Numbered from the stretch's first letter, positions 33,297-42,745 are shown. The stretch: DNA of 64,000 nt from an uncultured Rhodospirillales bacterium (GCA_903822185.1 CAIJOA010000001.1:1-64000), one strand, 5' to 3'. Numbers and translations: made by a program. Notes: generated from the letters alone by a model not told the origin.

Positions 33297-34028
33297 TTAC
33301 AGCCGTCCGGCGAAAGCGTCGGCGATGAAATGATGCGCCCAATCGTAAGCTTGGCGCGCGGCATGCCCATCATACTGCGCCTCGGGCGGAACGTTGATAC
33401 CCACGTCGGTAAAAGAGTGATAGAGCCCGCCGAAGGTGAGCATCTGCCACTTTGCACCACATGCTTGCATCTCGGCCTCGAATGCATCGCGCCGCGCTTT
33501 CGGGGCGATCGGATCGTCCGAGCCATGGATGGCGAGCATCGCGGCTTTGATATCGCCGGGACCGGCAGGAAACGCGCCGGTCAGATCGCCATGCACGGAC
33601 ACCGCTGCCTGCAAATCGCCACCGGCGCGGGCCAGTTCGAAAACGCCGCCGCCGCCGAAACAGAAACCGATGCCAGCGCGCTTGCTGGTATCGGCGATGC
33701 CGCGCCGCTCGCCCTCGGCAACGGCGCGATCGAGCGCAACCTGCATCCGCCGTCGCCATTCCGGCGTATCGGCGCGCTGCATGTTGGCCATCGCCGCCGC
33801 TTCCGGGCGATTGGCAGGACGCTTGCCCTCGCCGAAGACATCGACCAGCAAAGCGATATAGCGATCACCGGCAAGAACACGCGCGCGCTCGGTCCATTCC
33901 GGTGTCACACCGAACCAGTTGGGCGCTACGAGCAGGATCGGGCGTTTGCCCGATACCGTCTCGTCATAAATCAACTCGCTGCAGAAACTTTCGCCGGAGA
34001 CCGCGTAGCGGATGACCTCGACCGTCAT
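33297..34028 (-). CDS. Dienelactone hydrolase-family protein
   Basis: The 243-residue hydrolase has a Cys nucleophile, Cys123 in GFCFGGGG, acid Asp171/Asp172 in HGSDDPI, and His204 in GLYHSF. Dienelactone hydrolases open lactones made in ring-cleavage pathways, but the family also includes other ester hydrolases. It overlaps the MetE-like gene by four bases. Confidence 0.9.
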   Translation of the reverse strand: MTVEVIRYAVSGESFCSELIYDETVSGKRPILLVAPNWFGVTPEWTERARVLAGDRYIALLVDVFGEGKRPANRPEAAAMANMQRADTPEWRRRMQVALDRAVAEGERRGIADTSKRAGIGFCFGGGGVFELARAGGDLQAAVSVHGDLTGAFPAGPGDIKAAMLAIHGSDDPIAPKARRDAFEAEMQACGAKWQMLTFGGLYHSFTDVGINVPPEAQYDGHAARQAYDWAHHFIADAFAGRL

Positions 34029-35179
34029 TTAGCCCACAGCTCTTTCGACGCGATGCGCGCGCCTTCGGCCAACGAACCCAACTTTGCCCAGACGATCGAG
34101 GGATGAATCTCGTGCGACGAGGCGAAGGTCGCGAAGCCGCAATCGGAACCGGCGATGACGTTCTCGCGCCCGACGATCTTGGCGAAACGCAAGATCCAAT
34201 CGGCGATCAGACGCGGATGCTCGACCAGCATTGTCGTGTGCGAGATGACGCCGGGGATGATGATCTTGCCGTCGGGAAGTTTCGTGTTTTCCCAAACGCG
34301 CCATTCATGCTCGTGGCGTGGGTTGGCGGTCTCGAACGAATAAGCGCCCGCTTTGATCTTCAGCATGATATCGACGAGGTCCTTCAGCTCCATGTCATGG
34401 ACGCGCGGACCCATATTGATGCTGTAACAGGTGTGGAAACGGATGCGGTCTTCGGGGATGCCTTTGAGGGCATAGTTCAGCGCCTCGGCACGAATCTCTG
34501 CCCATTTGCGGCATTCCTCGAGCGAGACTTCGCTCATTGCGTAATAAGTCGCGAAGCGCGGATCATCGACCTGCAGCAGGAAACCGGCATCGACGATGGC
34601 TTTGTATTCGACATGCATCGCGTCGGCGATGGCGTAGAGATATTCCTCGCCGGTCTTGTAGTACTCGTTCTTCTGCCACTCCTCGATATTGGCAATCGAG
34701 ATCGCGGGGATGAAGGCATCGCCCGGATCGGCGCCGTTGAGCGCGGCTTTGAAATTATCGAGATCGTTCTGCAGCGCCGCCTGACCCTTGTAGGTGACGG
34801 GTCCGGTGCAGACCATTTTGATCGCCGCCGCCGGACCGCCGCCGCCGCGCACCAACTGCTCGTAATATTCCGGGAAGGCTTTCACCTCGCGCGAACCGGC
34901 CCAGGGGCTGCCGCGCGGTCCGCGGGGTTCATAGCCGCCGAGGCGTTCGTTGACATAGGTGAGGAAGCTCGGCTTGCCTTGCTCGCCGTCATCGACGATG
35001 TCGATGCCCAATTCGCGCTGCTTGGCGACGATGTCTTTGACCGCCTGTGCGTTGCGCGCCTTGTAGGCGGGATCGACCTTGCCGGTCTTCTCCTTCGCCA
35101 TCATCATTTCCAGCCAATCGTCGGGACGCGGCAGGCTGCCGGCATGGGTGGTCAGGATCTTGTCGGTGCTGTGCTTCAT
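34025..35179 (-). CDS. MetE-like zinc methyl/alkyl-transferase family protein
   Basis: The 384-residue TIM barrel resembles the C-terminal half of cobalamin-independent methionine synthase. Likely zinc ligands are H249 and C251 (FHTCYS), E283 (SFETAN) and C347 (GSDCGF), so the site looks complete. Proteins of this size lack the MetE N-terminal half and include epoxyalkane:CoM transferases. It probably moves an alkyl group to or from a thiol; the substrate is unknown. Its neighbours are a flavin reductase and a dienelactone hydrolase. Confidence 0.85.
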   Translation of the reverse strand: MKHSTDKILTTHAGSLPRPDDWLEMMMAKEKTGKVDPAYKARNAQAVKDIVAKQRELGIDIVDDGEQGKPSFLTYVNERLGGYEPRGPRGSPWAGSREVKAFPEYYEQLVRGGGGPAAAIKMVCTGPVTYKGQAALQNDLDNFKAALNGADPGDAFIPAISIANIEEWQKNEYYKTGEEYLYAIADAMHVEYKAIVDAGFLLQVDDPRFATYYAMSEVSLEECRKWAEIRAEALNYALKGIPEDRIRFHTCYSINMGPRVHDMELKDLVDIMLKIKAGAYSFETANPRHEHEWRVWENTKLPDGKIIIPGVISHTTMLVEHPRLIADWILRFAKIVGRENVIAGSDCGFATFASSHEIHPSIVWAKLGSLAEGARIASKELWAK

Positions 35180-35200
35180 GGTCGCGTCTCCCGGTGTCGA

Positions 35201-35845
35201 TCAGTGTTCTTTGAACATCCCGCGTTCGCGCTTGAGGAAAGCCTCGACCTCGGGGCCTTCATAGGGCACGTCGGCGGGAACTTTCTCATAGGCGGCGACG
35301 AACTGCCCACCATAGGGCGCGCCGCAATAATGGGCGGATTTCACTTTGTCCCACAGGACATAGCCTTCGGCATCGACGCAGTCGGCATCGACCGAGGCGG
35401 CGACGACCTTGCCGACGATCATCAGCCGGTTCGACCATTCCTTGGTCCATTCGACCGTGCATTCGAAATGGCGCGGACATTCGGCGATGCGCGGCGGCTT
35501 CACGATGGTCGAGGGAATGGCCGTTAGGCCGGCTTTATCGAGTTCGCTGACGCCCGGTGGAAAAGGCAGGCCGACGATACGGACCTTCTCCAAACTTTCC
35601 TGATCGAAGCGCGGCAGGTTCACAACGAAGGCGCTGCCGGCGAGGATGTTGTTCGCATTGTCGGCGCCGACATTGGCGGTGAAGGCAATGCCCATCGGCT
35701 CGTGGTGAACGCGGGTGCAAGTGCCATAGGACGCGGCGTTGACCCGTCCTTGCCCATCGACCGTCGTGATCATGGCGAGAGCGGAGCTGGGGGCGAAAAG
35801 CCGGTCCCAATATTTGCGCGGTTGGTCGAGCTTCGTCGGCGGCAT
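35201..35845 (-). CDS. Flavin reductase-like FMN-binding protein
   Basis: The 214-residue protein has the split-barrel flavin reductase fold, with TTVDGQGRVNAASYG, MGIAFTANVGADNANNILA, FVVNLPRF and HFECTVEW. Such reductases supply FMNH2 to two-component monooxygenases, and the two LLM monooxygenases of this island are obvious candidates. The start at 35845 has GGGAG 5 bases upstream; an ATG at 35857 would include that site. It heads the five-gene minus-strand operon. Confidence 0.87.
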   Translation of the reverse strand: MPPTKLDQPRKYWDRLFAPSSALAMITTVDGQGRVNAASYGTCTRVHHEPMGIAFTANVGADNANNILAGSAFVVNLPRFDQESLEKVRIVGLPFPPGVSELDKAGLTAIPSTIVKPPRIAECPRHFECTVEWTKEWSNRLMIVGKVVAASVDADCVDAEGYVLWDKVKSAHYCGAPYGGQFVAAYEKVPADVPYEGPEVEAFLKRERGMFKEH

Positions 35846-36000
35846 TGTCGCTCCCATCGATCGTCGCTCGAACGGCGACGCGTTGCGAACGTTAAGGCGG
35901 GTCCGTGCGAGGGTCAACGCGGTGCGTGCCACGGCGATATCATTCATGGTATGGCTTGACCAAAGCGCCGAATGACGCGGCGAAATCGGGGGGAAGAATC

Positions 36001-37389
36001 ATGTCTGCTCAGGAAATGCCGGCCGAAATGTCGCTCGACGCCCGCCTCGTCGCGGCGCGGATCGAACGCTTGCCATTCACCGCCTGGCATCTCGGAGTCG
36101 GCATCATCATCGCCAGCGCCTGGTTCTTCGATGCGGTCGATGCCCTCGCCATTGCCTATGTCCTACCGGTGCTGAACGGGCTCTGGAAACTTACGGCGAC
36201 CCAGACCGGGTTGTTGATCTCGGCCGGTTATGCCGGTCAGGCGATCGGCTCGATCACCGCCGGCTGGGCGGCCGAGCGCTGGGGGCGGACGCCGGTCCTC
36301 CTGGTGACGCTGCTGGTCTTCAGTCTGATGAGTATCGCCTGCGCCTTCGCCTGGAGCTTCGAATCGATGATGTGGTTCCGGCTGATCCAGGGTATCGGCC
36401 TTGGCGGCGAGGTGCCGATCATGATCGCCTATATCAATGAATTCTCAAAGGCGCAGGGGCGTGGCCGCTTCGTCCTTGGCATCCAGGTGCTGTTCGCGGC
36501 GGGGCTCGTCGCCAGCGCCCAATTGGGTGTCTGGGTCGTGCCGCATCTCGGCTGGCAATGGATGTTCTATATCGGCGCGCTGCCGGCGCTGCTCGCCTTG
36601 CCGCTGCGTTTCATGCTGCCGGAATCGGCGCGCTGGCTCGCCAGCAAAGGGCGCTTCGAAGAGGCGGATCGGGTGTTGAGAAAGATCGAGGCGATCGCAA
36701 CACGGCGCGGCCATGTTCTGCCGCCATTGGAGCCGGGCCTGCCGGTGGCGCAACGCGCACCGTGCCGCTTCGGCGATCTGTTCAGAGGGATCTATCTCAA
36801 GCGCACGCTGACCGTGTGGTGTCTGTGGATTTGCTGTTTTGCGACTTCTTACGGCGTCAGCACCTGGCTGCCGTCACTCTATCGCTCGGTCTTCAATCTG
36901 CCTCTACCGCAGGCACTTCACTATGGTCTGCTGCAAACGGTTTCGACGCTGGTCGGAACGATCATCACCGTCTTCATCATCGATATCGTCGGACGTAAGC
37001 CATTGTTCATCATAGGTCTTGCCGGCACGGCGTTGCCGTTCCTGTCGTTCCTCTTTATCGATGCGACGAGCCCCGAAAGCGTTCTCGTGCGCGTCTGTAT
37101 CTCGTACTTCTTCCTGTCGGCGCTGGTGCTGGCGCTGGGCATGTACACGGCGGAACTTTATCCCAACAACATGCGCGCGCTGGGCAGCGGCGTTGCCGCC
37201 GCGTGGCAGCGCAGCGCGGCGACTCTTGGGCCGTTGGTGATCGGCAGCCTGATGCCAAGTCTCGGTCTCGATACGGCCTTCGTGGTCTTCGGCGTGCTGG
37301 CCAGCATCGCGTTCTTCATCTGCGTGTTCTTCGCCATCGAAACGCGCGGCCGTGTGCTGGAACAGTTATCGCCTCAACTCGAGGGATGA
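36001..37389 (+). CDS. MFS transporter, aromatic-acid/H+ symporter type
   Basis: The 462-residue protein has 12 predicted membrane helices and the MFS loop motifs AERWGRTPVLL (loop 2-3) and DIVGRKPLFII (loop 8-9). The WHLGVGIIIASAWFFDAVD start, with an Asp in helix 1, is typical of AAHS-like carriers for aromatic or small carboxylic acids. The start at 36001 follows a GGGGGGAAG site. It is divergent from the flavin reductase operon and is followed 77 bases later by an LLM monooxygenase gene. Confidence 0.9.
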   Translation: MSAQEMPAEMSLDARLVAARIERLPFTAWHLGVGIIIASAWFFDAVDALAIAYVLPVLNGLWKLTATQTGLLISAGYAGQAIGSITAGWAAERWGRTPVLLVTLLVFSLMSIACAFAWSFESMMWFRLIQGIGLGGEVPIMIAYINEFSKAQGRGRFVLGIQVLFAAGLVASAQLGVWVVPHLGWQWMFYIGALPALLALPLRFMLPESARWLASKGRFEEADRVLRKIEAIATRRGHVLPPLEPGLPVAQRAPCRFGDLFRGIYLKRTLTVWCLWICCFATSYGVSTWLPSLYRSVFNLPLPQALHYGLLQTVSTLVGTIITVFIIDIVGRKPLFIIGLAGTALPFLSFLFIDATSPESVLVRVCISYFFLSALVLALGMYTAELYPNNMRALGSGVAAAWQRSAATLGPLVIGSLMPSLGLDTAFVVFGVLASIAFFICVFFAIETRGRVLEQLSPQLEG

Positions 37390-37466
37390 CTCGAAGACGG
37401 GCGTTCTGGCCAAGCTTTTACCGGCGCGCTAGAGGTAGAGCCTCTATCGTGTAGGAGAAAAAGCCG

Positions 37467-38819
37467 ATGGCCGACCGTAACGAGCAGCTGAAATTCGCCG
37501 TCTTCATGTCGGGCGACTCGAATTACCATTTGGCCGGGTGGCGCTTGCCCGAGGCTCATGCCGATTCGGGGCTGAAATTCGAGCGGTGGGCCGAATTCGC
37601 CAAGACCATGGAACGCGGCAAGCTCGATATGCTGTTTATCGCGGACAGCATTGGTCTGGCCGATGCCGACGATCCGGTCGCGACCTCGCAGAATCCGCAA
37701 ACCGACCGGCTCGAGCCTTTCACGATCCTGTCGGCGCTCGCCGCCGTGACCAAACATATCGGCCTCGCCGCGACAGCCCACACCAACTACAACGAGCCGT
37801 TCCACATCGCGCGCAAATTCGCCTCGCTGGATCATATCAGCGGTGGCCGTGCAGGCTGGAACTTCGTCACTGGCGCCAATGCCCAGGACGCGCTGAATTT
37901 CAGCCAGGACGAGCACACGGCGCATGGCGATCGTTATGACAAGGCAGAAGAATTCGCCGATATCGTCAAAGGTCTCTGGGACAGTTTCGAGGACGGTGCT
38001 TTCACCCGGAACAAGGAAACAGGTCAGTATGTGGATGCCAGCAAGCTCCATGTTCTGAATTACAAAGGCAAATTCTATCAGGTCAAAGGCCCGCTCGGCA
38101 TGGCGCGGCCGCCGCAGGGTCATCCCGTCCTGATCCAGGCCGGCAAGTCGGAACCGGCGAAGGAAATCTCGGCGCGGGTCGCCGACGCCGTCTTCACCTC
38201 GCAATCGACGATGGAAGACGCGAAGGTCTTTTACGACGATGTGAAAGGCCGGCTGGCGAAATTCGGCCGCACGCCCGATCAGTTGAAAATCATGCCCGGC
38301 TGCGTCGTCTTCACCGGCCGCACCGCCGAAGAAGCCGAAGAGAAATACCAGCGTCTCGATTCGCTGATCAGCCAGCCGGCGGCGCTGCGGCTGCTGCAGG
38401 AACGCATGGGCGGCGTCGATCTTTCGCCCTATCCGTTCGACGGGCCGCTGCCGGATTTCGAAGGCAATAAGAACCGCATGAGCAATCCGCCGGCGCTGGC
38501 GAAACTGGCGCGGCGTGAAGGCCTCACCATTCGCGGGCTCGCCCTGCGCTTCGCTGCGGCGCGCGGCCATCTGATGTTGCGCGGTACGCCGTCGATGATC
38601 GCCGACCAGATGGAGCATTGGTTCAAAAGCGGTGCCTGCGACGGCTTCATCTTCATGCCGGTCTATCTGCCGGGCGCGCTCGACGATTTCGTCGATCAGG
38701 TCATCCCCGAATTGCAGCGCCGTGGCCTCTTCCGCAAGGAATATGAGGGCAAGACGCTGCGCGAAAATCTAGGCCTTGCCCGGCCGCCGAACGGTTTCAC
38801 GGTCGCGAAGACAAGTTGA
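37467..38819 (+). CDS. LLM flavin monooxygenase, NtaA/SnaA/DszA family
   Basis: The 450-residue TIM barrel has the family blocks AGWRLPEAHAD, IADSIGLAD, FASLDHISGGRAGWNFVTG and HPVLIQAGKSEPA. Members use FMNH2 from a separate reductase to oxidise C-N, C-S or similar bonds (nitrilotriacetate, dibenzothiophene sulfone and others). The substrate cannot be told. A reductase gene lies 1.6 kb away. It is convergent with the tautomerase gene, with only 9 bases between them. Confidence 0.92.
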   Translation: MADRNEQLKFAVFMSGDSNYHLAGWRLPEAHADSGLKFERWAEFAKTMERGKLDMLFIADSIGLADADDPVATSQNPQTDRLEPFTILSALAAVTKHIGLAATAHTNYNEPFHIARKFASLDHISGGRAGWNFVTGANAQDALNFSQDEHTAHGDRYDKAEEFADIVKGLWDSFEDGAFTRNKETGQYVDASKLHVLNYKGKFYQVKGPLGMARPPQGHPVLIQAGKSEPAKEISARVADAVFTSQSTMEDAKVFYDDVKGRLAKFGRTPDQLKIMPGCVVFTGRTAEEAEEKYQRLDSLISQPAALRLLQERMGGVDLSPYPFDGPLPDFEGNKNRMSNPPALAKLARREGLTIRGLALRFAAARGHLMLRGTPSMIADQMEHWFKSGACDGFIFMPVYLPGALDDFVDQVIPELQRRGLFRKEYEGKTLRENLGLARPPNGFTVAKTS

Positions 38820-38828
38820 TTCTGATCG

Positions 38829-39239
38829 TCACAAAAGAAACTGCAGGGTCTGCGGCGGGCCGAGATCGCGTTGGGCGCGCGTGAGACCCCCGCGGCCATA
38901 TGAGGCCGGGTCGATTTCGTGAATGACGATATAGGTTTCGTCCCGTAGCGCGGGTCCGAGGACGGTGCGCAAGAGGGCCATCATGTCCGCCATGAATTCC
39001 GCTTTCTCGGCTCTGCTGTTCGTCCCTTTGCCGATTACTGCATCGACCTGCGCTGCCAAAGACACGGGCTCGCCGGCGATGCTCCAACCGCCGTGGCCGA
39101 TTTGTTCGACAACAACCGACGTGCCGTCGATGGGTTTGCGCATCCCCGATGTCATAAGATCGGTGGTGCCACGCTGTAGATGTGTGACTTGCTGCACGGT
39201 GAGGGCGGGCCCGAACACGGTAATGCGAATGAACGGCAT
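38829..39239 (-). CDS. Tautomerase-superfamily protein
   Basis: The 136-residue protein starts Met-Pro-Phe, giving the N-terminal catalytic Pro after Met removal. Two beta-alpha-beta units are recognisable (IRITVFGPALTVQQ and YIVIHEIDPASYG), the length of a fused dimer of 4-oxalocrotonate tautomerase. It probably isomerises a ring-cleavage or keto-acid intermediate. It lies downstream of the LysR gene on the same strand. Confidence 0.85.
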   Translation of the reverse strand: MPFIRITVFGPALTVQQVTHLQRGTTDLMTSGMRKPIDGTSVVVEQIGHGGWSIAGEPVSLAAQVDAVIGKGTNSRAEKAEFMADMMALLRTVLGPALRDETYIVIHEIDPASYGRGGLTRAQRDLGPPQTLQFLL

Positions 39240-39315
39240 TGTTTTTCTCCGTTGAACGATACGGGAAAATTACGCCGCTCTCATCGTCTCGAAAAATCGA
39301 TATTTCTTAATCGGA

Positions 39316-39336
39316 TCGTTCAGAAAAACTGAACGA
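39316..39336. promoter_or_regulatory. Inverted repeat upstream of the tautomerase gene
   Basis: TCGTTCAG (39316-39323) and CTGAACGA (39329-39336) are perfectly complementary around AAAAA. Neither side has a T run, so an operator is more likely than a terminator. It lies 77 bases before the tautomerase start and 10 bases after the lysR stop. Confidence 0.5.
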
Positions 39337-39345
39337 AGAAAATTG

Positions 39346-40221
39346 CTATCGCCGCGCAGACGATAGGCTCGGCGGGATCGTCTCCAGGAGAATTTCTCTT
39401 AACCGCGCCGATGCCGGCGTCAGCGGCCGGCCGCCACTATCAAGACACAGCTTGACGGTGGGGAGCCGCGGCAGACCGGAGCGGCCCTGAAGCGTGACCA
39501 GATGGCTTGGCACGCTTGGGCTCGTCCGAACCGTAATGCCGAGTCCGGCATCGACCGCCGACCAAAGCGCGGAAAGGCTGAGGCTGGTAAACTCGACCCG
39601 CCATGGAATCTTGGCAGCGTCGAGGGCGGCGATCGCCGCCGCGCGGAAAAAGCAGGGCGGATTGAACAAAGCGAGCGGTACCGGCTTCACGCGCGGCCAG
39701 GGCGTTTCCTTGCCGACCCACATCATCGGAAGCGTCGCGATGACCTCTGCATCCGGCCGCGCTTTAAGGCACCAGATCACAGCGAGGTCGAGTTGCCCCT
39801 TATCGAGACGTTCGGTGAGCACATAATTCCGGTCAACGGCTGCTTCGACGCGGACGTTCGGATGCGCCCGCTTGAAGCGGCCAAGCGCCGCCGGCAACCA
39901 GCTCTCGGCGAAATCGCCCTGTAATCCGATCCGTACCTTACCGTCGATGCCAACGCCTTTGACGGCTGCAACCGCTTCGTCATTAAGTTCGATGACCCGG
40001 CGCGCATAAGTGAGAATGACCTCGCCCGCTTCGGTCAAAACCAGGCCGCGTCCCTGTTTGCGAAACAGCGGTTCGCCGATGCGCTTTTCAAGCTTGTGAA
40101 TCCGCTGGCTGATCGCGGATTGAGACCGGCCCACTTGTTCGGCTGCACGGTTGAAGCCGCCGAGATCCTGCGCCACGACAAGCGTGCGCAGGACATCCAT
40201 GTCGAGATCGATCCGGGGCAT
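39346..40221 (-). CDS. LysR-family transcriptional regulator
   Basis: The 291-residue regulator has an N-terminal winged HTH (about 8-66, with GGFNRAAEQVGRSQSAISQRIHKLE) and a periplasmic-binding-type effector domain. It is divergent from the binding-protein/aldolase pair at 40371-42308 across a 149-base spacer, the usual position for a LysR activator of that pair. It may also act on the tautomerase gene behind it. Confidence 0.93.
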   Translation of the reverse strand: MPRIDLDMDVLRTLVVAQDLGGFNRAAEQVGRSQSAISQRIHKLEKRIGEPLFRKQGRGLVLTEAGEVILTYARRVIELNDEAVAAVKGVGIDGKVRIGLQGDFAESWLPAALGRFKRAHPNVRVEAAVDRNYVLTERLDKGQLDLAVIWCLKARPDAEVIATLPMMWVGKETPWPRVKPVPLALFNPPCFFRAAAIAALDAAKIPWRVEFTSLSLSALWSAVDAGLGITVRTSPSVPSHLVTLQGRSGLPRLPTVKLCLDSGGRPLTPASARLREILLETIPPSLSSARR

Positions 40222-40237
40222 GGCTAAGGTTCTCCAC

Positions 40238-40250
40238 GATAAGCTTTATC
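40238..40250. promoter_or_regulatory. Candidate LysR operator
   Basis: GATAA-GCT-TTATC is an interrupted dyad 17-29 bases upstream of the lysR start in the divergent spacer. It resembles the T-N11-A box of LysR sites. Confidence 0.45.
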
Positions 40251-40370
40251 AAATGACTCTTTTCTCGATGGGCGCAAGTCTCGTTACTCGACGATGACCG
40301 TTCGCCGCGATTAAACTATCCGAAAGCCGATCAAATAAACGATCGCGCAAACGAACTTGGGGAGGACGAG

Positions 40371-41465
40371 ATGGCTGTTCGATTCATCTCTTTGCGATGC
40401 GCGATGGCGGCATGGCTCTGTCTTGCGGCAACCGTCACCTCGGCACAAACGATCCCGATGTCGCCGGCGCTGCAAGCGGTTATCGATGGGGCGAAGAAAG
40501 AAGGGTCACTGACCCTTTCCCATGGCGCGAACGTCCTGGGCGGCGCCGAAGGCGCGCGGGTCGCGGGGGCGGGCATCAAGGCGATGTTCGGGATCGACAT
40601 CACCATCAATTACGTGCCCGGTGCGTCTTTCGGCATTCTGGCGAGCCGCATTTACACCGAGATGCAGGCAGGGCAGCCCGCGACGACGGACGCCTATAAC
40701 GGCACGGCGGTCGAGATCACGCCTTATCTTAATCGCGGCCTGTTCCGAAAAATTCCCTGGACCGAACTCTATCCCAGCCGCATCACCGCTGTGATCGATG
40801 AAGCGGATGGCCGCGCTTTGCGGGTCACAACTAAGCTGCCCGGTATTCTCTACAATAAGCGCACCGCGCCGGAATTCGGCAAGGCCGTGGTCATGGCCGA
40901 TCTGCTCAAGCCCGAGTTCAAAGGGAAGGTCATCACCGAGCCGTATCTCGCCGGCTTTGACGTCCTCGTGGCGAAGGATGTGTGGGGATACGAAAAGATC
41001 GCCGCCTTTGTTCGCGATCTCTCGCAAGTCATCGGCGGTCTTGCCGATTGCGGCGCGGCCGGGCGCGTGGCTTCAGGCGAGTTGCCCGCACTCGCCCTTT
41101 CCTGCGCCGGGGTGCCGGCCCACACGAAGACCTATCGCGATGTCCTCGGCGAAGTCGTTTTGCGGGACGCGGCGATGCGACGCTACGACTATATCGCGAT
41201 CCCGACGAACGCCGCACATCCGAACGCCGCGATCCTCTTCGGCCTCTATATTTCGTCGCCCGAAGGACAGCAGAAAATCATGCACGACCTCTTCGGCGGC
41301 GAACTCGATCTTTACGCCGACACCGAAACGCATCGGCAGATCGCGGCGTTGGAGAAAGAGGGGTTTCAGTTTACCAACGTGACGATCGATTGGTGGGGCT
41401 CGCACGAGACGATCAGCGCGGATTTCGGAAAACTGACCAAGATTATCGCCGACCGGGCGCGATAG
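40371..41465 (+). CDS. Orphan periplasmic substrate-binding protein, paralog of 32195-33280
   Basis: The 364-residue protein has a signal peptide ending at TSAQ and the same family blocks as its paralog: IDGAKKEG, GGAEGARVAGAGIK, LLKPEFKGKV, GFDVLVAKDVWG, TNAAHPNAAILFGLY and DWWGSHE. GGGAGG precedes the start. No permease or ATPase lies nearby. It is the first gene of a two-gene unit with the class II aldolase, probably under the divergent LysR protein. Confidence 0.88.
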   Translation: MAVRFISLRCAMAAWLCLAATVTSAQTIPMSPALQAVIDGAKKEGSLTLSHGANVLGGAEGARVAGAGIKAMFGIDITINYVPGASFGILASRIYTEMQAGQPATTDAYNGTAVEITPYLNRGLFRKIPWTELYPSRITAVIDEADGRALRVTTKLPGILYNKRTAPEFGKAVVMADLLKPEFKGKVITEPYLAGFDVLVAKDVWGYEKIAAFVRDLSQVIGGLADCGAAGRVASGELPALALSCAGVPAHTKTYRDVLGEVVLRDAAMRRYDYIAIPTNAAHPNAAILFGLYISSPEGQQKIMHDLFGGELDLYADTETHRQIAALEKEGFQFTNVTIDWWGSHETISADFGKLTKIIADRAR

Positions 41466-41558
41466 CTTTCCGACGGCTGAATCATTGACCGCGGGAAGAC
41501 GATTCCTCTAACTGTGTCTCGCCGGACCGCAGTTTCCGGGAATGAAGGAGCGAGCATC

Positions 41559-42308
41559 GTGAGCGATCTGGAACGCAGCTATAAAGACTTGGTCATTGCC
41601 AACCGCGTTCTGGCGAATCAAGGCGTGGTCGATGCCTATGGCCATGTCAGCATGCGTCATCCCACCAATCCCGAACGGTTTTTCCTCTCGCGCTCGCGCA
41701 GCCCCGAACTGGTCGAGGAACGCGACATCATGGAATTCACCCTCGACGGCAAGGTCGTCGGTGACGATCGCCGTCCGCCCTATCTCGAACGCTTCATCCA
41801 TGCCGGTATCTATGAGGCGCGGCCCGAGATTACCTCGGTGGTGCATAGCCATGCCGAAGAGACGCTGCCTTTCGGTCTGACCGACGTAGCGATGAAACCG
41901 ATGATGCATGTTGGCGGGCTGCTGGGTCACTCCGTGCCGGTCTGGGATATTGCCGAGAAGTTCGGTTATGAAACCAACCTGCTGGTCACCAATACCGACC
42001 ATGGCCGCGACCTCGCCAAACGGCTGGGGCAGGGCAAGGTGACCTTGATGCGCGGCCACGGCTTTGCCGCGGCGGGGACCACCATCCAAGAAGCGGTTCG
42101 CTTGTCGATTATTCTGCCGATCAACGCGACCGTTATGACCGGGGCGATGGGCCTCAGCGACCGTTTCAAACCCCTGGCACCGGGCGAGATTGAAATACGC
42201 CGTGTCTATGATCCGGCCGCTTCCGAATCCTGGCGTGCCTGGGAATATTGGGCGCGTTGCGCCGGCGTCACCGATCTTCTCGGCGAGGCGCCGCAAAGCG
42301 CCCGATAG
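41559..42308 (+). CDS. Class II aldolase/adducin-family protein
   Basis: The 249-residue protein has the zinc-site motifs VHSHAEE and RGHGFAAAG and the family opening YKDLVIANRVLANQGVVDAYGHVSMR. It could be a fuculose-phosphate-type aldolase or a decarboxylase/lyase of a non-sugar acid; the catabolic surroundings favour the latter but do not prove it. The start is a GTG at 41559 with AAGGAG 8 bases upstream; the GTG at 41514 is less likely. Confidence 0.88.
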   Translation: MSDLERSYKDLVIANRVLANQGVVDAYGHVSMRHPTNPERFFLSRSRSPELVEERDIMEFTLDGKVVGDDRRPPYLERFIHAGIYEARPEITSVVHSHAEETLPFGLTDVAMKPMMHVGGLLGHSVPVWDIAEKFGYETNLLVTNTDHGRDLAKRLGQGKVTLMRGHGFAAAGTTIQEAVRLSIILPINATVMTGAMGLSDRFKPLAPGEIEIRRVYDPAASESWRAWEYWARCAGVTDLLGEAPQSAR

Positions 42309-42319
42309 GCGAGTCCCGA

Positions 42320-42347
42320 CCGATCGGGGACGATTTATCCCGATCGG
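42320..42347. terminator. Inverted repeat after the aldolase gene
   Basis: CCGATCGGG (42320-42328) pairs with CCCGATCGG (42339-42347) around a 10-base loop. There is no T run, so termination is uncertain. It lies 12 bases after the stop codon. Confidence 0.45.
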
Positions 42348-42451
42348 GGCACATAAACCACAGTCCTGCCGAACAGTTTCACGGACCGGACACAATCTAG
42401 CCGCATAGCTGGACAAACCTGCACCCAACGAATTTTCGCCGAGTGTAGCGC

Positions 42452-42745
42452 ATGACCCTTCAAACCGCCGAAGCCCACAACATCCCCAGCACGATGTCGT
42501 CCCTGATGGGATGTTCCTATCAGCAGGGATCGGAGGTTCGGCTTTGGCCATCGGCGGGGTCCTTGCCGAAAGCGCCGGCCAACGATCGCGCCAAGGCGGA
42601 AGCCGGCGCTATCGATCCAAGCAAAAAATCCCGCGCGCTTTATTACGCGACTCGTTTTGCCATCGCCGGGGTGTTTCTGACCGTTACGGCAGCCGCTCTA
42701 CCCGTCTGGATGATCTACAGCTTTATCTGGCTCAGCAAACTCTGA
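42452..42745 (+). CDS. Small hypothetical protein with one C-terminal membrane helix
   Basis: The 97-residue product has a polar N-terminal half and one membrane helix (about 70-93) near the C-terminus. Third-position base choice resembles the neighbouring real genes. The ribosome-binding site is weak. I do not recognise a family. It begins an envelope-type cluster that continues to 45408. Confidence 0.55.
   Translation: MTLQTAEAHNIPSTMSSLMGCSYQQGSEVRLWPSAGSLPKAPANDRAKAEAGAIDPSKKSRALYYATRFAIAGVFLTVTAAALPVWMIYSFIWLSKL

Noticed and set aside
34103-35527. 474-codon frame antisense to the MetE-like and flavin reductase genes
   Set aside because: Both sense genes have clear family motifs; the antisense product is low-complexity and unrelated to any family I know.
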